Origin: Motiliproteus sp036960175
Lineage (GTDB): Bacteria; Pseudomonadota; Gammaproteobacteria; Pseudomonadales; Balneatricaceae
Length of the DNA: 64,000 nucleotides
Direction of reading: 5' to 3'
NCBI GenBank assembly: GCA_036960175.1
Contig: JBALWH010000005.1
Coordinates: 143,669 to 207,668, forward strand
The position numbers and the translations under genes were made by a program. Shown here in pieces: positions 34,315 through 43,884 of the stretch; the first letter of the stretch is position 1, and each line of letters begins with the position of its first letter. The notes below the pieces were generated by a model, which did no database searches, was not told the DNA's origin, and was given only the letters and a program-made list of their open reading frames with translations.

Positions 34315-35664
34315 ATGCTAGGGCTGCTTAAACCTCTCCTTCACCATCCCTGGGTACGTCCGAATTCCCTGATCGCTCGCCTACGGCTAGCCTCCTGCCT
34401 GTTATTGCCACTGATTATGGGGGTCACCTCGGTGATTCTGGAGCAGGCTTTCAGCCGCAGTCTGGAAGCGGCCACACAAGAGCGACTACGCTTACAAACC
34501 TATGTGTTGCTGGGCGCTGCCGAAGCTGGCGGAGGCACCTTGTGGATGCCGGCAGTGTTACAAGAACCGCGTTTTGGTCAGCCCGGGTCCGGCCTCTACG
34601 GCCTAGTCAGTTCCGACAGCGGAGAACTGCTATGGCGCTCAGCATCAACCTTGGGGCTAACCATTGCCGCGCCTGAAAACGGCAAGGAACAACAGTTTGG
34701 TCGCACCCCCTCAGGACTCTTCTTCTACAGTTATCCGGTGGTCTGGGAAACAGAAGATGGTAAGGAAACCCCTTTCACCTTTATTTCGATTGAAGTTCCC
34801 ACCTTCTATCAGGCCGAACTCAGCGCCTTTCGCATACACCTGTGGGCCGGTTTAGGTCTGCTGGCAATATTGCTGTTGGCCGCCCAGGGCGTCATTCTGC
34901 GCTGGGGCATGAACCCTCTGGCGGAGATGGCCAAGGATCTGAAGGACATCGAGCAGGGCAACAGCGATCAGCTCAGCGGCGATTACCCGCAAGAAGTAAG
35001 CGCTATCACCACCAATCTAAACTTACTACTGGAGGCTGAGCAGCGCCAGCGTGAACGTTATCGTAACACCCTCGCAGATCTAGCTCACAGCCTGAAAACC
35101 CCCTTAGCCGTGCTTAGAAACGAGACCAACGACAACCCCAATCAAATGCTGACAGAGCAAGTTGATCGCATGGATCAGATCATCAGCCACCAACTGGGCA
35201 GAGCCACCACCACCTCAGCTCATCACCTGCTGAAACCGGTTTCAATACAGGCGGCGGCCAAGCGCATCGGCTCGGCTCTGGAAAAAATCTACCGGGACAA
35301 ATTTCAAGGCTTTGATACCGTCGGCCCTGACCTTCAGTTTAAAGGTGATGAAAGAGACTTGATGGAAATACTGGGCAACCTCCTCGACAACGCCTTCAAA
35401 TACGGTAATGGCCTAGTGCGAGTCAGCATCGCCGAAAACCTTGGCTTTCTAACCATCAGTGTGGAAGATAACGGCAACGGTATTTCAGCAGAAATCTCAG
35501 AAGTGATCCAGCAGCGAGGCACGCGCGCCGATTCCATCAGCGCTGGCCAGGGCATCGGCCTTGCTGTGGTGCGGGACATTCTGGCAGGCTATAAGGGCAA
35601 GCTACATATTGATTGCAGCGAACTAGGCGGAGCCTGTTTTCGAGTCTGCCTGCCGGTATCCTAG
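34315..35664 (+). CDS. PhoQ-like sensor histidine kinase
   Basis: 449 residues. There are two membrane segments (about 24-45 and 176-197) flanking a periplasmic domain of about 130 residues. HAMP follows (MNPLAEMAKDLKDIEQGN), then the phospho-acceptor histidine in LADLAHSLKTPLAVLR and the ATPase motifs N (LLDNAFKYG), G1 (VEDNGNGI) and G2 (GQGIGLAVVRDIL). It pairs with the upstream response regulator. The envelope-protein neighbours suggest an envelope or cation signal, but the stimulus is not known. Confidence 0.9.
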   Translation: MLGLLKPLLHHPWVRPNSLIARLRLASCLLLPLIMGVTSVILEQAFSRSLEAATQERLRLQTYVLLGAAEAGGGTLWMPAVLQEPRFGQPGSGLYGLVSSDSGELLWRSASTLGLTIAAPENGKEQQFGRTPSGLFFYSYPVVWETEDGKETPFTFISIEVPTFYQAELSAFRIHLWAGLGLLAILLLAAQGVILRWGMNPLAEMAKDLKDIEQGNSDQLSGDYPQEVSAITTNLNLLLEAEQRQRERYRNTLADLAHSLKTPLAVLRNETNDNPNQMLTEQVDRMDQIISHQLGRATTTSAHHLLKPVSIQAAAKRIGSALEKIYRDKFQGFDTVGPDLQFKGDERDLMEILGNLLDNAFKYGNGLVRVSIAENLGFLTISVEDNGNGISAEISEVIQQRGTRADSISAGQGIGLAVVRDILAGYKGKLHIDCSELGGACFRVCLPVS

Positions 35665-35685
35665 GGTCTGTTAACCGCTTAACAG

Positions 35686-37614
35686 CTAGTGAATAGAGAC
35701 CGGCCCCTGGCTAGATACGTCATAGATCCAGGTACGGTTTTTACCCGCTTCCTTAGCCTTGTAAAGAGCCTCATCGGCGCGGGATAGAATCTCCTCAAAA
35801 CTGCGATCGTGCATAGCCATCATCGCCACCCCCAGACTCAAACTGACCGATGCTGTCTGGCCAGAAAAACTCAGCTTCTGTGCCTGACAGGCCGTGCGAA
35901 TTCTCTCGGCAACCTCCTGAACTTCTGTGGCGGCGCACTCCGGCAACATCACTGCAAACTCTTCCCCTCCCATGCGGCCAAAAATATCCGTCGTGCGCAG
36001 CTGCTGATTAGTAACCTTAGCCAGCATCATCAAAATACTGTCACCAGCTGCATGCCCGAACGTATCGTTAAAACGCTTAAAGTCATCAATATCGAAGATG
36101 ATCATGGCTAAATCACGGTGATGTCGACTGGCGCGCTGAAATTCGTTGCTCGCCCTGTCCTCAAAAGCCCGACGATTAAAGATACCGGTCAGAGGGTCGG
36201 TGGTCGCCAGAATCGTTAGACGGTTTTCATTCTGCCGCCGCTCAAAAACGTGCGTTAACTGCTCACTCACATGATCAAGTACTTCTTCGGTGTCCACCGC
36301 AATGTGAGCATCCCCGGCAATAAATATCTCCAATCTCGCGACCACCTCACCACTCATGAGTACCGGTACCAGCAGCAAGCTATCAACACCCTCTTCGATC
36401 AGACTAGCAATATCGTTAGAGCCATCACCGGTGAGATCCATTTCATAATTGGAAGACAAGTAGAGCAATCTTGCCGACGTATGATGCCCAAGCTGGCTCA
36501 GGGCGATACCAGCAAAGCGCTCATATTCAGGCTCTGTCAGGGTGCGTCCGAATTCCACTTCTGAGTGAGAATTACGCTGAAACCAGTGTTGCTTCACCGG
36601 TTTGCCGCCTGCCCATTCACCATAAAGCAATACCGCGCCGTAGCGACCCTGATAGATTTTTATCAGCAGTAGCAGGCTTTTGCGCAGCGCTATATAAGGG
36701 TCCGATTCAATATTGGCAATAGCCGCTATCTGACCCAACAAATGCACATGAGTACTTTGTTGTTGCAGCCGTCGCACGGTCCCTTCCAACTCACGAGTGC
36801 GCTCATCAATGATGCGTTCCTGATTGAGGTTGGTTTCCTTAAGTGCGCGCTCGGCCAATTGCCGTTGCTGGCCATGCTGATTGACCGATATCACTAGCTG
36901 ATTGACGGAATCAACCAACTGCCCCATTTCATCGTCTCGATGCCCTTTGTGAGCCTGCAACGAAGTTGCTTGAGGTTTGGCAGGATTTAAGCGCGACAAA
37001 TATCTGGATATATCAAGAATCTGGCGGGTGCAATTAAGATAAAACAGCAGGAAAAAACCAATCGCTAAAATTAGGTTACGAATCAACCCCGTTACCATGA
37101 TGGTGGTAGCTCTGGATATAAAATCGATGCCACGGCTGTAGGGGTCTATCACGATAACCAGCTTACCCACAGCATGAGCCTGACCATCTTGTTGGAACTG
37201 CAGCGCCTGCTCGACCCTTTGATTTTCGCCAAAGAGCAGCTGAATTAACCAGCGATACGCATGTTCCTGTTTGGGCTTACTACGGTTTGCTAACACGTAG
37301 CCCACGTTATTGACGATGGCGCCCTCAATCACTGGCTCAAAACCGAATAAACCATCGATGACTCCCTTGGCCAAGTCCTCATTGAGGTACCAGAGCGCCT
37401 CAGTCGCAGGGCCCTGCATAGTGGCTACATGGTGATCGATGGAGCTGCTGAATGAACTGCGCTGAGTCTGATAATCCCAATAGATCTGTAAACAGCTGAA
37501 GATAAAACCCAGAGAAAAGGCCAGAATGATGGCAAGTCTAGCCTGACCGAAGGCTAAACCTTTGGCTAAGGATGGAGGTTCCGGTGATGAGTGCTTGGGA
37601 TCTGTCGCAGACAT
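35686..37614 (-). CDS. Membrane GAF-GGDEF diguanylate cyclase, partner of the upstream binding protein
   Basis: 642 residues. The first membrane segment (about 25-45) is followed by a periplasmic domain to about 170, a second membrane segment (about 175-198), and a HAMP-like linker with coiled coil. A GAF-like domain (about 290-450) and a GGDEF domain follow, with active GGEEF and an RTTD I-site five residues before it. It starts nine bases after the stop of the sugar-type binding protein, with AGGAG between, so the two are translated together. The pairing resembles LuxP-LuxQ or NspS-MbaA, where a periplasmic binding protein signals through the membrane partner. Confidence 0.9.
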   Translation of the reverse strand: MSATDPKHSSPEPPSLAKGLAFGQARLAIILAFSLGFIFSCLQIYWDYQTQRSSFSSSIDHHVATMQGPATEALWYLNEDLAKGVIDGLFGFEPVIEGAIVNNVGYVLANRSKPKQEHAYRWLIQLLFGENQRVEQALQFQQDGQAHAVGKLVIVIDPYSRGIDFISRATTIMVTGLIRNLILAIGFFLLFYLNCTRQILDISRYLSRLNPAKPQATSLQAHKGHRDDEMGQLVDSVNQLVISVNQHGQQRQLAERALKETNLNQERIIDERTRELEGTVRRLQQQSTHVHLLGQIAAIANIESDPYIALRKSLLLLIKIYQGRYGAVLLYGEWAGGKPVKQHWFQRNSHSEVEFGRTLTEPEYERFAGIALSQLGHHTSARLLYLSSNYEMDLTGDGSNDIASLIEEGVDSLLLVPVLMSGEVVARLEIFIAGDAHIAVDTEEVLDHVSEQLTHVFERRQNENRLTILATTDPLTGIFNRRAFEDRASNEFQRASRHHRDLAMIIFDIDDFKRFNDTFGHAAGDSILMMLAKVTNQQLRTTDIFGRMGGEEFAVMLPECAATEVQEVAERIRTACQAQKLSFSGQTASVSLSLGVAMMAMHDRSFEEILSRADEALYKAKEAGKNRTWIYDVSSQGPVSIH

Positions 37615-37623
37615 GCCTGGCTC

Positions 37624-38754
37624 CTAGTGCTTGATAGCGCCTAACAGAGCAGCCATGGAAAAATCATAACCAGATTGCTCTGGGTGATTACGGCGGCTAA
37701 AGCGACTGAAATCGATGCGACTCCAGTCTCCATCCCCTAATGCCTGGCGGTAAGCACTGACATTACTCCGATCAATAGCGGTCATTGGAAAACGCACATC
37801 CGCTGCGGGAGTGGCAAAATCTACACCCTGGTCATAATCATAGAGCAACACCATGACCCATGCTCCCGCGAGAAAATGGCCTCCATGGGTAAGAGTCATC
37901 TCACCACGCTCTACTAATGTCAAGGCTTCTGGGGACCAATTCAGCCCGGCTACCATAACATCCTTACCCGGCGTTTTACCGGCCTCACGCAAGGCCTTTA
38001 TGGCGCCCAGAGCAATAGGGTCGTTGGCCGCCCAGACGGCATCCAATTGCCCCTGATTTTCGAGCCATAACTGCGTCTGCCGATAGGCTTTATCAAAGGA
38101 CCAGTTAACGGTAAACCGGCGTTCCAGTTTCGCTTCTGGATGGGACTTTAGCGCCCGATCCAGCCCATCCAGACGGCCGATAGAGGCCGGGGTTTTAAAA
38201 TCACCGGCCAATGCGATCATATTGACCTCATTGTCGTCGACTATCCCTGCGCTTTTAGCGCCGTCAATCACTGAAGTAGCGATCTCATAGCCAGCAATCT
38301 CATTATCCGGCGTAAGACTACCAATCCAGCGATGCAATCGTTGTCGCGGAACCCCCAACGCCTGAGTCTGCTCTGCGGTTAGGCTATTGAGCAATAAGAT
38401 TGTTTTAACACCCCGTTCCTCGGCCAGCTTCATCAGTGTTGGCGCCTGCTGATGCTCATTCACCAAAATCAGGTAATCGGGGGTTTGCTCACGGGATAAT
38501 AATGCTTTGCCGTTCTCGACCATTTTTGGCCACTGACGATCGGAATAGAGGATTTCCAGTTCGAAGCCAAGACTGTCTGCGGCAGCCTGCATGGTAGCCG
38601 AAACCGCATTCCAGAAACCCTTATCTTCAAAGCCTGGATTGATAAAGGCCACCCGTTTGGCTGCCATCACCGGAAAAGATAGGCAAAGAATACCTACCAA
38701 TGTCAGCAAATACAGCACTGCTTTCACAGGGTTATTTCCGCATAGCTTGATCAT
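37624..38754 (-). CDS. Periplasmic sugar-type binding protein (Peripla_BP_4) paired with a diguanylate cyclase
   Basis: 376 residues with a signal peptide (AVLYLLTLVGILCLSFPVMA) and a ribose/galactose-type binding fold: RVAFINPGFEDKGFWNAVS, YLILVNEHQQAP, HRWIGSLTPDNEIAGYEIA, AVWAANDPIALGAIKAL and VAGLNWSPEAL. No ABC permease or ATPase genes are nearby. Its only partner is the GGDEF gene nine bases downstream, so it probably signals rather than transports. The ligand is unknown; LuxP, LsrB and TMAO- or sugar-binding relatives share this fold. GAGGTCGCG precedes the ATG. Confidence 0.88.
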   Translation of the reverse strand: MIKLCGNNPVKAVLYLLTLVGILCLSFPVMAAKRVAFINPGFEDKGFWNAVSATMQAAADSLGFELEILYSDRQWPKMVENGKALLSREQTPDYLILVNEHQQAPTLMKLAEERGVKTILLLNSLTAEQTQALGVPRQRLHRWIGSLTPDNEIAGYEIATSVIDGAKSAGIVDDNEVNMIALAGDFKTPASIGRLDGLDRALKSHPEAKLERRFTVNWSFDKAYRQTQLWLENQGQLDAVWAANDPIALGAIKALREAGKTPGKDVMVAGLNWSPEALTLVERGEMTLTHGGHFLAGAWVMVLLYDYDQGVDFATPAADVRFPMTAIDRSNVSAYRQALGDGDWSRIDFSRFSRRNHPEQSGYDFSMAALLGAIKH

Positions 38755-38867
38755 CGCGACCTCAGAAAATCAGAGGGGCTTATCACCCTAACAATTATTA
38801 TTTTTTATTCTTTTCAAAAAGAACAGCAAACATCATCTAGCGTGCCAGAAAATACTATTATTACCTG

Positions 38868-40226
38868 CTACTTAAGAATTTTCAGGAACACCTTGGAATT
38901 GCGTTGTAGGTTGTAAAGAGACTGTTTCGCGGCCGGTAATGAACTGATATCCACTTCGGCAAAACCCCGTTCTTGAAACCAGTGAGCAGTGCGAGTAGTC
39001 AGCACAAACAAGCGCTCAACCTGCTGCCCACGAGCACTGTTCTCAATCGCTTTCAATAACTGATCGCCACGATTACCGCCGCGATATTCGGCATTGACCG
39101 CAACACAGGCCAGTTCCGCTGAACCGTCTTCGAAACCATAAAGCGCAGCACAACCAATCACCGCACCGTCACGCTCCACCACAGTAAAGCGGTCGATTTC
39201 ATGTTCCAGCAATTCACGGGAACGCCTGACCAGAGCACCCGCGTTTTCTAAAGGTTGGATTATTTCCAAAATACCGCCCACATCTTCAATAGACGCCTGG
39301 CGTACCTGCTCGTAACTTTCCTGAACAACCATCGTACCCGAGCCTTCACGGGTAAAGAGTTCAATCAGCAACGCACCATCGTTGCGGTAGCTGATCAGGT
39401 GACCTCGCTCTACGCCACCGTTGCAAGCGGCGGTAATAGCAGCAAGCTGCCGTGACAATTCGGTGTGGGCCGTATCACTGTCTTTAAGCGTATCGAGGTA
39501 GCGTCCCTGTAATCGTTCTGCCGCTTTTACCAGCAATTCAGAATGCCGCTCACCCTGCTGGTTGGTGATGCCAGCATTGGCACCAAAACAGATTAGTTTG
39601 TCGGCTTGCAGCGCCACCGATACCTGCGTGGCCACATCCTCTAGCGCCAGATTAAAAACCTCTCCGGTGGGCGAATACCCGAGATTGGACAGCAGTACGA
39701 TATGACCATCGTCCAGCTGTCGTGCAATGCCTTTATGATCAACCCGACGCACCTCTCCGGTATGACAATAATCCACACCATCAACCACGCCCAAGGGCTT
39801 ACCGGCAACAAAATTACCCCCGCAGACCCGCAAGCTGGCGCCCTGCATCGGTGAATTGGCCACCCCCATGGACAATTTCGCCTCAATGTCGGTACGCAGA
39901 CTGCCAACCGCTTCTTTCACGCAGCTAAGCGCTGCTTCATCTGTCACTCGCAAATAATGATGCAGCCGCGTCGCCAGCTGCTTTTCCTGTAACCGGGCTT
40001 CAATCTGTGGCCGAGCACCATGAACCAGCACCAAGCGCACACCAAGGCTATTCAAGAGTGCAATATCATGCACAATGTTGGCAAAATTATCGGACGCGAT
40101 AGCCTCACCATCTAACATCAACACCAAGGTTTTACCCCGATGAGCGTTAATGTAGGGCGACGAGTGACGAAAAAAATCAACGTAATCCCGGTGCGTCTTT
40201 GCGATTTGGTCGCTACTGGGTTGCAT
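38868..40226 (-). CDS. argA: N-acetylglutamate synthase
   Basis: 452 residues from ATG 40226. The amino-acid-kinase-like N-terminal domain (VDFFRHSSPYINAHRGKTLV; VLVHGARPQIE) and C-terminal GNAT domain (LACVAVNAEYRGGNRGDQLL, HWFQERGF) give the classic two-domain ArgA. It acetylates glutamate from acetyl-CoA, the first step of arginine synthesis, and is usually arginine-inhibited. An upstream TTG at 40247 is a possible alternative start. It is followed, in the opposite transcription order, by argE 135 bp upstream on the same strand. Confidence 0.95.
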   Translation of the reverse strand: MQPSSDQIAKTHRDYVDFFRHSSPYINAHRGKTLVLMLDGEAIASDNFANIVHDIALLNSLGVRLVLVHGARPQIEARLQEKQLATRLHHYLRVTDEAALSCVKEAVGSLRTDIEAKLSMGVANSPMQGASLRVCGGNFVAGKPLGVVDGVDYCHTGEVRRVDHKGIARQLDDGHIVLLSNLGYSPTGEVFNLALEDVATQVSVALQADKLICFGANAGITNQQGERHSELLVKAAERLQGRYLDTLKDSDTAHTELSRQLAAITAACNGGVERGHLISYRNDGALLIELFTREGSGTMVVQESYEQVRQASIEDVGGILEIIQPLENAGALVRRSRELLEHEIDRFTVVERDGAVIGCAALYGFEDGSAELACVAVNAEYRGGNRGDQLLKAIENSARGQQVERLFVLTTRTAHWFQERGFAEVDISSLPAAKQSLYNLQRNSKVFLKILK

Positions 40227-40360
40227 GCCGTGTTTAGTCAAGCTCAACTACTCTCTTTCCGATATCCGCTAAGGCGTATGACTGTTTATATATTATCAGT
40301 AACTTACTAAGCCACTGTGCATTTCACAAGTAAAGATTAAAGCAAAAACAAGCGGTTAAA

Positions 40361-41509
40361 TTACAAGCAACAGCGCGCAATCATCTGCTCTAGAATAGCG
40401 ATCGTCGGCTTTACCTGTTTCAGATCTAGATACTCATCGGGCTGATGGGCCTGATCGATCGAACCCGGCCCCATCACAATGGTGTCCATTCCCAGCTGCT
40501 GCAAGAAAGGCCCTTCCGTACCAAAAGCAACTGTCTTAGCGCGATGACCGGTCAAACTCTCAGCCATTCTAATCAGCTCGGAATTCAACGGATTTTCGAA
40601 TGCTGGTATGCCGGGGAATAAGGCTTCACATTCCAACTCAATCTGACAGCGCTCCGCTACCGACTGTAAACGCCGCTCCACCTGCCCTCTTAGCTCCAGA
40701 TTATCCATCCCAGGCAAGGGCCGTAAGTCAAAATCCAACTCGCATTGACCACAAATTCGGTTGGGACTATCACCGCCATGGATACAGCCAAGATTCAACG
40801 TCGGTACTGCTACCTCAAAAGCCGAATTCTGATACTGCTGCTGCATCTCACGTCTAAAGGCCAGTAGTTCTGTCATTACTTCGTGCATGGCATCCAGAGC
40901 ATTGTTTCCCAATGCAGGATTGGAGGAATGCCCCGAGCGGCCCCGCACCCGTACTCTGTGCATCATCATGCCCTTGTGCATGTACACTGGCTGCATATCT
41001 GTGGGCTCGCCAATAATCGCATAACGCGCCTTGGGCCTTCCCATATCGGCCAACGCCCTGGCACCGCTCATACTGGTTTCTTCATCCGCAGTCGCCAGAA
41101 TGATCAGCGGTTGTTGCAGGGGCCGATCCAGAAAACTGCGGGCCGCTTCAATCGCCAGGGCGAAGAAACCTTTCATATCACAGGTTCCGAGCCCATACAG
41201 GCGGTTATCTTGTTCTTTAAGTTTGAAGGGATCGGTATTCCAGCGCCCCTGATCATAAGGGACCGTATCCGTGTGCCCGGAAAGCACCAGACCACCGGAA
41301 CCCTGTCCCAAGGTAGCAATAAGGTTAGCTTTGCCGGGCTGATCAGGAACGTCCAGCACTTCACAATTGAACCCAGCACTGCTCAGCCAGGATTCAAGCT
41401 TAGCGATAACACCAAGATTACTCTGATCCAAGCCGGGCAGGGTCGAACTAACGGACTCAGCGCCAATCAGCTCTTGCATCATGGTCATGAGGGAGGGAAT
41501 CTGCTGCAT
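40361..41509 (-). CDS. argE: Acetylornithine deacetylase
   Basis: 382 residues, M20 metallopeptidase family. Metal ligands are visible in LSGHTDTVPYD, YGLGTCDMKGF and TADEETSMSGA, with VRGRSGHSS and the C-terminal GPGSIDQAHQPDEYL. It deacetylates N-acetylornithine to ornithine. Together with the downstream argA it forms a short arginine-synthesis pair; possession of both argA and argE implies the linear acetyl-cycle route. Confidence 0.94.
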   Translation of the reverse strand: MQQIPSLMTMMQELIGAESVSSTLPGLDQSNLGVIAKLESWLSSAGFNCEVLDVPDQPGKANLIATLGQGSGGLVLSGHTDTVPYDQGRWNTDPFKLKEQDNRLYGLGTCDMKGFFALAIEAARSFLDRPLQQPLIILATADEETSMSGARALADMGRPKARYAIIGEPTDMQPVYMHKGMMMHRVRVRGRSGHSSNPALGNNALDAMHEVMTELLAFRREMQQQYQNSAFEVAVPTLNLGCIHGGDSPNRICGQCELDFDLRPLPGMDNLELRGQVERRLQSVAERCQIELECEALFPGIPAFENPLNSELIRMAESLTGHRAKTVAFGTEGPFLQQLGMDTIVMGPGSIDQAHQPDEYLDLKQVKPTIAILEQMIARCCL

Positions 41510-41635
41510 CGGGAACTACCTGCTACGAATAAATCTTTTCCTCATTGTGCAGACATTGAATGGCAAACACAAAACAGAAAGTATTAACCTGCTGCAGTCA
41601 GGGGCATTCATCACCTAGTGATAATCCAGACAAAT

Positions 41636-41670
41636 AAAAAGGCCCGCTACGATCACTCGTAGCGGGCCTT
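41636..41670 (-). terminator. Terminator after the Pit transporter gene
   Basis: Perfect 12-bp stem GGCCCGCTACGA/TCGTAGCGGGCC with a four-base loop. On the minus strand TTTTTATT follows it, so it serves the leftward pit operon. The plus strand has only a short AT stretch. Confidence 0.9.
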
Positions 41671-41695
41671 AATTTATCTTTTGCTAAGCGCTGTT

Positions 41696-42961
41696 TTAAC
41701 CAAATACAGCTTTAAGTATAAAGAAGAACAGGATGGCCAGTGCGGCACCCGCTGGCAAAGTCACAATCCAGGACATAAAGATGGTACCCACCACCCGCAT
41801 ATTCAATGCTGACAAGCCGCGCGCCAAGCCCACACCCAGCACCGCACCTACCAATGTGTGAGTCGTCGAAATCGGCAGCCCGGTACCCGAAGCAATAACA
41901 ACCGTCGTCGCTGCCGCCAAGGTTGCAGCGAAGCCACGGCTTGGGGTTAATTCGGTAATGTTATTACCGATAGTGGCGATCACCTTATGACCGTACATCA
42001 CTAGACCCAGAACGATACCGCTACCACCAAGCACCAATATCCAGGCTGGCATGGACGACGTCTGTGACACTTCACCACCGGCACCGACGATGGAGATAAC
42101 CGCCGCCAAGGGACCAATCGCATTGGCAACGTCGTTAGAGCCGTGAGCAAATGCCATGGCGCAGGCGGTAAACATCATTAGCACACCGAACACTTTCTCC
42201 ACGCCGGCGAACTGGTAATCACTGTTTTCTTCCGCGCTCTCGGTGATATTGCGCTGCAAATACTTGGCGGCCACGAACACCACCGCGCCAGCAATCACGG
42301 AGTAGAGCGCGCTCTCTTCAAAGCTCAGCCCCAGACCAATGTGCTTCAGGCCTTTGGTGAAAGTCACCATGGCAATAATAAAGCCGACGATAAAGCTATA
42401 GAGCGGCACATACTTTTTAGCGTTAGCAAAAGGATTAGCCGTATTCAGTATTAACCGCTGCACGCTCCTGAACAGTATGAAACCTAGAGTTCCGGCAATG
42501 ACTGGCGATACCACCCAGCTGGCCACGATTTTTCCGACCTTACCCCAGGCTACCGCATCCACAGAGATACCCACCGCAGCGAAGCCGACGATAGCACCAA
42601 CGATAGAGTGAGTAGTGGAGACAGGCCAACCATAGTGGGTAGCGATCAACAGCCAGATACCCGCCGCCAGCAATGCGGCGATCATACCGAACACCAGTAG
42701 CTCCGGGTTCTGACCCATGATACTGGGATCAACAATGCCCTTGCGGATAGTCTTGGTCACTGCGCCGCCAGCCAGATAAGCACCGGCAAATTCGAAAATG
42801 ACGGCGATCATAATCGCCTGCTTGATGGTGAGTGCTTTTGAGCCGACAGATGTACCCATGGCGTTGGCTACATCGTTAGCACCGACACCCCAAGCCATAA
42901 AGAAACCGAAAACACAGGCCAGGATAACCAGCACATCACCGTATTCTGCAATGATAGTCAT
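41696..42961 (-). CDS. Pit-family low-affinity inorganic phosphate transporter
   Basis: 421 residues with about ten membrane segments. It carries the duplicated signature GANDVANAMGTSVGSKALT near the N terminus and GSNDVANAIGPLAAV in the second half, and GWPVSTTHSIVGA and GLPISTTHTLVGA. It is a PiT/PHO-4 family symporter, probably for metal-phosphate with protons or sodium. It follows a PhoU-like TIGR00153 gene by 37 bp, the standard pairing for this transporter. Confidence 0.93.
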   Translation of the reverse strand: MTIIAEYGDVLVILACVFGFFMAWGVGANDVANAMGTSVGSKALTIKQAIMIAVIFEFAGAYLAGGAVTKTIRKGIVDPSIMGQNPELLVFGMIAALLAAGIWLLIATHYGWPVSTTHSIVGAIVGFAAVGISVDAVAWGKVGKIVASWVVSPVIAGTLGFILFRSVQRLILNTANPFANAKKYVPLYSFIVGFIIAMVTFTKGLKHIGLGLSFEESALYSVIAGAVVFVAAKYLQRNITESAEENSDYQFAGVEKVFGVLMMFTACAMAFAHGSNDVANAIGPLAAVISIVGAGGEVSQTSSMPAWILVLGGSGIVLGLVMYGHKVIATIGNNITELTPSRGFAATLAAATTVVIASGTGLPISTTHTLVGAVLGVGLARGLSALNMRVVGTIFMSWIVTLPAGAALAILFFFILKAVFG

Positions 42962-42998
42962 GGAGAATCTTCCAGAGAATTAATGGTTAAGGATTAAG

Positions 42999-43679
42999 CT
43001 ATCGCGCCAGCAATAGCTGTAGACGACTACCGACCTGTTGAGCACGGTCAGCCAGTTCGCCGATCCATTCGATGATTTTATAAAGAAACATCACATCGAT
43101 AGGGGGAAGATCCTTCTCCACTTCAAACAGAGCGAGACGAATGTCGCGCTCAACTAAATCAGTTTTATGCTCGAGTTCATCGAGTACGTTGATCATTTCC
43201 GTCACGACATCCGCTTCACGACCGCGGAACCCGGTGGCGACAAGCTCATCCAACTCATTCAGAGCAGCAACTGCCTGCGCTGTTACGGCTAGAGAACTTT
43301 TCAAATATTCAATCATGGGTGTTGCTAGTTGGGCAGGTATTTCCATCTTCCGTCCCAACATGATGCCAGCAATATCTTTCGCCTTGTTGGCGATCATATC
43401 CTGCATTCGCAGCAATTCCAGCAGGTCGGTACGAGGCACCGGCATAAACAAGCTCTTAGGCAGGTGTGAACGCACACCACGCTTAAGCACATCGGCTTCC
43501 TGCTCTAAGCGGCTGATCCGTTGCTGAATGGTTTTCGCTTTTTTCCAATCCTTGACCATCACGGCCTCAAAGAACGAGACTAATTCCGATGCACAGCTAT
43601 GTGCTTTCTCGATGTGCTTCTGCATCGGCTTAACCGGTGACTTCGCAAACATCTTCAAAAAGGAACTATTTGCTACCAT
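42999..43679 (-). CDS. TIGR00153/DUF47 PhoU-like partner of Pit
   Basis: 226 residues, all helical PhoU-like protein of the TIGR00153 family: HSCASELVSFFEAVMVKDWKK and VPRTDLLELLRMQDMIANKAKDIAG are characteristic. It is encoded 37 bp upstream of the transporter and is thought to regulate it. The only other PhoU-type sequence in the window, at 17200-17454, is a broken remnant of the true PhoU family. Confidence 0.9.
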   Translation of the reverse strand: MVANSSFLKMFAKSPVKPMQKHIEKAHSCASELVSFFEAVMVKDWKKAKTIQQRISRLEQEADVLKRGVRSHLPKSLFMPVPRTDLLELLRMQDMIANKAKDIAGIMLGRKMEIPAQLATPMIEYLKSSLAVTAQAVAALNELDELVATGFRGREADVVTEMINVLDELEHKTDLVERDIRLALFEVEKDLPPIDVMFLYKIIEWIGELADRAQQVGSRLQLLLAR

Positions 43680-43712
43680 GATGGCATACCTTTAAGGTTA
43701 AAAGTTCGGCCA

Positions 43713-43743
43713 ATTATACGGGCGGCTGTCATCGTTTTGTAGT
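43713..43743 (-). promoter_or_regulatory. Promoter region of the DUF47-pit operon with a PHO-box-like sequence
   Basis: A perfect TATAAT -10 lies at 43713-43718 on the minus strand. Just upstream of it, read on the plus strand, CTGTCATCGTTTTGTAGT (43726-43743) resembles a PhoB box (first half exact, second half 5 of 7). Its orientation faces away from this operon, so PhoB control is uncertain. Confidence 0.35.
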
Positions 43744-43884
43744 AAAACCGTCAAAAACACAGTGTCTTTCTAAAATACTGATAGCCAATGTAAAACAAAG
43801 GTTTAACAAACTATAGCTGCTGCACATCGGTTGCATATACGCTGGCTAGACGATTGATTATTAATCAATAAGTTGAGGGATCCC

